Source: Zygnema circumcarinatum (Eukaryota; Streptophyta; Zygnematophyceae; Zygnematales; Zygnemataceae). Taken from it: a stretch of 64,000 nt of DNA. The DNA lies in contig CM074807.1 of NCBI GenBank assembly GCA_037447605.1, positions 124,001-188,000 on the forward strand, written 5' to 3'. Shown in pieces: positions 61,390 through 64,000 of the stretch. The notes beneath the pieces were generated by a model, which did no database searches, was not told the origin of the DNA, and was given only the letters and a program-made list of their open reading frames with translations. The position numbers were made by a program, and so were the translations under genes. How positions within the stretch are numbered: the first letter of the stretch is position 1; each line of letters opens with the position of its first letter.

Positions 61390-64000
61390 TCATTTTTCTT
61401 TTGGAGTATCGTTCTTCGGCACCGAAGACACCTTTTCTTGGACTCCACTTTCATTTCCTTTCGTCTTCGCCTTCTTAAATCTGTCCAAAGTGAGGCAGGG
61501 CCCCAATAGCCCTCAGGAGAGATAAGCCACCAATGCAGGTCTGCCTGCCTTTCTCATCTCACCCAAAACCTTGAGAAATCTGTATGCATCTCCACAAGCT
61601 CTGACCTGGAAAAGAAGTCAACTGGTGGAGCAGGAAGAACCCGTTTGGCTCCCTGTTTTGGACTCCTTCCCAACTTGCTGAATAAGGCCTCTGCTGCAGA
61701 AGCAGTTCCCTGCTTACCAATGGGGGGCCCACTTTTGCTCGCTGAGTTACCCCCATTCGTAGGGATAACTGGAGAAGTATCTGAAGGGGGGTGAGCTCTG
61801 TCCATTTCTGCAATTGGGGATTCCACAACTGCACTCAGAGGACCCCCATTGGCTTCGTGTTAAACGATTGCGATATGGGAAAGGTTTGTGCAAGTTGTAG
61901 TTTGAAGGAGTATGAAGATCCAATGTGTAAAGTACGAGCCCATTAACCCACGAACAACTTGCAAGCAATTCTGACTCAATTCTCTCTCAATTCTCAATTC
62001 TGACTGCCGCCATTAGCATACCTTTGGCATCTATCTGCGGGTCTTGCCTCGACGCTCCCTCTCTCCGGATAGTCTCCAACTCGACCTGCTCTCTCACTCG
62101 CCAGCCACCATCCACCAACCACGAATGAAGATTTTTGAGATTGCTGTGCTCGGGAAAACAGCGACTATGCGGATATTCCAAAATAAATATAAACTGTCAA
62201 TTGCAGATAGTGATGAAAAGCACCTCATGCGCGATCATTTGTTTGACCGCACTGTTAAGCTGTCGATTGTCGGAACTGTGCTCCTGGAAAATACACCGTC
62301 GCAAATGACAGCCAGATCAGAAGCTTACATTGATTCTCTGACATCATCATACCTCGTTGAACGATGATATCCCCTTCCTTTCCAAGTAGCATTCTATGCA
62401 GAAATATCCAGCCCTTACAAACCGATTCCAGATCCCCAACTTTCCAGCATGCATCCATGTAATGATGTTTAAAAAAAATTCCTGGCAATGATCCCAATCT
62501 ACCTCAAATCTTGTTAGGAGTCCGATCGGCGGTTCCAATTGCCAGGTGGCAGGCGTCCAATTGGGCTGTCCTCCCTGTTGGTTTGAGCCCTCCCATTGGC
62601 TGATCTGCTTGGGAACTTTGTATGTGAGCCCGAGGGCAATCATAGAATCCACCAAATCCGCAACCTCCTGCTTTTCTCTCGCCGTAAAAAGCTGAGCTGC
62701 TATCTGCATCCGTCGGAGCCGACCAGCGTTCAAGTACACCGATGAACGTTATGTGCAAAAACCCAAAAGAAAAAAACTACCAGTTTTGGATTCTGAGGTA
62801 TGCGTGGACCATTTCACTTCAAAGCATCACTGCGGCTTAGAGATGGTGAGCTGCATTTGGCTCTTCTTTCTTTCGGTTTTCAGGTAACTTTTGGGTGTTA
62901 GACCCAAAATGAAATGGTGTGGTGAGATGCTACCGACAGGGTGGAGAAACTAAGTGCAATCATGCCTTTGCCTGCTCAAATGACAGGTGTATGTGGTTTA
63001 AGCCATGCTCAAAACTGAGAGTTCTCTTTATTTCTTATTCTTATTTATTTCTTTATTTCTCTTTATTCCCGAGTTAATAGTGTGTTGCAGATGGTCTTAC
63101 TGGGCGCAACAACGGAGCCAAAATAGTGAGAAGTGGTGACACAATGTCTACCACAATGCTTTGCATGGAGAGATTTCTCGCAACAGATGGCGCCATTTTC
63201 TGTTGCCACGTCAGCACGAGCTCCTCACGAGAACCACGCTGTGTTCGATAACTGCCAAACAAAACCAAACGTTGCTTTCTACAAAGTGGAAGGGAACAAA
63301 GTGTTGCTTTCTACAAAGCAAAAGAGGAAACGAAAATAGTGAAGCATTGAACAAAGGAACCTTCGGGAAAGGGCACCATTCACGTTTGAATGCACATGAT
63401 TGATCATGAGATCAGTATGCCTCACAGATGTGCTAAATACACGATGGCATTGGATAGTGTGAAGGGCTTTGGGGCTTGCGTAGTTCAACATACTTTTGAT
63501 TCGCTTTTGGCCATTCAATGACTGGCCTCTCAGGGCCTGCCACCTGTCGCCTGATCGCCAACACTGGTATCGCTCTGTATGCTGTCAGGAAAGGGAAGAT
63601 AACAATGACTACGTCACACTCGATGACATCAAAAAAGGGAGTAAAAGAGAAAGCATAAGACCATTACCTTCAACCGTGACCATTAGCACTTTCACTCGCT
63701 TCATTCTCATATGCGAGCAGCAACAACTTTACAGCTGATTGATAACGGTATGCTAATTGTTCGAATCAAAACGTGGGAGCTCTCACCTGTGAGCCAAAAT
63801 TGCTGCTTTGCCATAGCCCGGTAGCCCCACAGCTCTGAATCGCTTATCCAGTTCAAACAGACAACCTGCCAGAAATCAATCAAGACCAACAGCCACTTAC
63901 CGATGCATACTTCAACTCAATGACTTTTCCAGGAATGCATGGAAGTAAAAACTGGAGAGCCCATTTCAGGACTGACGAACGCACTTACTGTTCAATTCTT
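61390..64000 (-). CDS. CTF18: Chromosome transmission fidelity protein 18, C-terminal part (5' partial)
   Basis: CTF18 is the large subunit of the alternative RFC clamp loader that loads PCNA for cohesion and replication checkpoint functions. Visible exons are about 63971-63901, 63865-63787, 63581-63494, 63251-63101, 62703-62503, 62283-62224, 62085-62022, 61828-61606 and 61480-61390. The AAA+ part lies beyond the right edge. The visible sequence matches the post-ATPase collar: VVCLNWISDSELWGY, RRQVAGPERPVIEWPKANQ, APSVARNLSMQSIVVDIVSPLL, LFTAREKQEVADLVDSMIALG and SAVKQMIAHEVELETIRRE. It then becomes a low-complexity linker with VDFFSR. The model as read ends KNDTPKEK-stop at 61390 and lacks the conserved FNEG..NAV(K/R)R tail that binds Dcc1/Ctf8 in other eukaryotes. 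A donor at AAG|GTGTCT in the last exon might lead to further exons. The first listed exon border is uncertain. Confidence 0.88.

Overview
This window is nuclear DNA from a photosynthetic eukaryote of the green lineage, most likely a streptophyte (a charophycean alga or an early-diverging land plant). The evidence is a set of intron-rich genes with GT-AG junctions and plant-type products: a two-domain plastid KEA K+/H+ antiporter, a REVEILLE/LHY-CCA1-like SHAQKYF MYB factor, topoisomerase VI subunit B, a granulin-containing papain-like protease, a DUF1475-like membrane protein and a plastid-type anthranilate phosphoribosyltransferase. The species cannot be fixed from the sequence alone. Two runs of ten N, each next to a poly-G run, mark assembly gaps.

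Layout. 1-13601 (minus): KEA antiporter, 20 exons, 3' end beyond the left edge, with a 2.6 kb uninterrupted-looking GA tract in one intron. 15733-19910 (minus): RVE8-like MYB factor, 8 exons. 19911-21395: divergent intergenic region holding about 380 bp of GGGGAT repeats. 21396-28847 (plus): TOP6B, 19 exons. 29670-33300 (plus): uncharacterised 342-residue protein, 6 exons. 34550-35640 (minus): low-complexity basic/acidic hypothetical protein. 35641-40549: gene-free and repeat-rich, with an inverted-repeat element and its partial copy, a hAT-like nonautonomous transposon and copies of a dispersed 125 bp repeat. 40550-45620 (plus): TVP38/TMEM64 (VTT-domain) membrane protein. 46773 to about 47995 (plus): DUF1475-like protein. 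48556-49819: Mutator-like TIR element with a 9 bp target duplication, followed by a four-copy tandem array that contains a perfect hairpin. 51152-54046 (plus): RD21-type cysteine protease. 55912-59625 (minus): anthranilate phosphoribosyltransferase. 61390-64000 (minus): C-terminal half of CTF18, 5' end beyond the right edge.

The genes do not form a pathway or operon-like cluster; they look like ordinary neighbouring nuclear genes. KEA and PAT1 products are expected in plastids; TOP6B and CTF18 act on chromosomes; the protease is secretory/vacuolar. The unusual material lies in the spaces between genes and in the introns: at least two well-delimited nonautonomous DNA transposons with target-site duplications, two further inverted-repeat elements, perfect hairpins, and an apparent excess of the G-box palindrome CCACGTGG. 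Within genes, the most notable point is a tandemly duplicated coiled-coil module in the KEA N-terminus. Exon boundaries were placed by hand from splice consensus, reading frame continuity and remembered family sequences; no database search was run.
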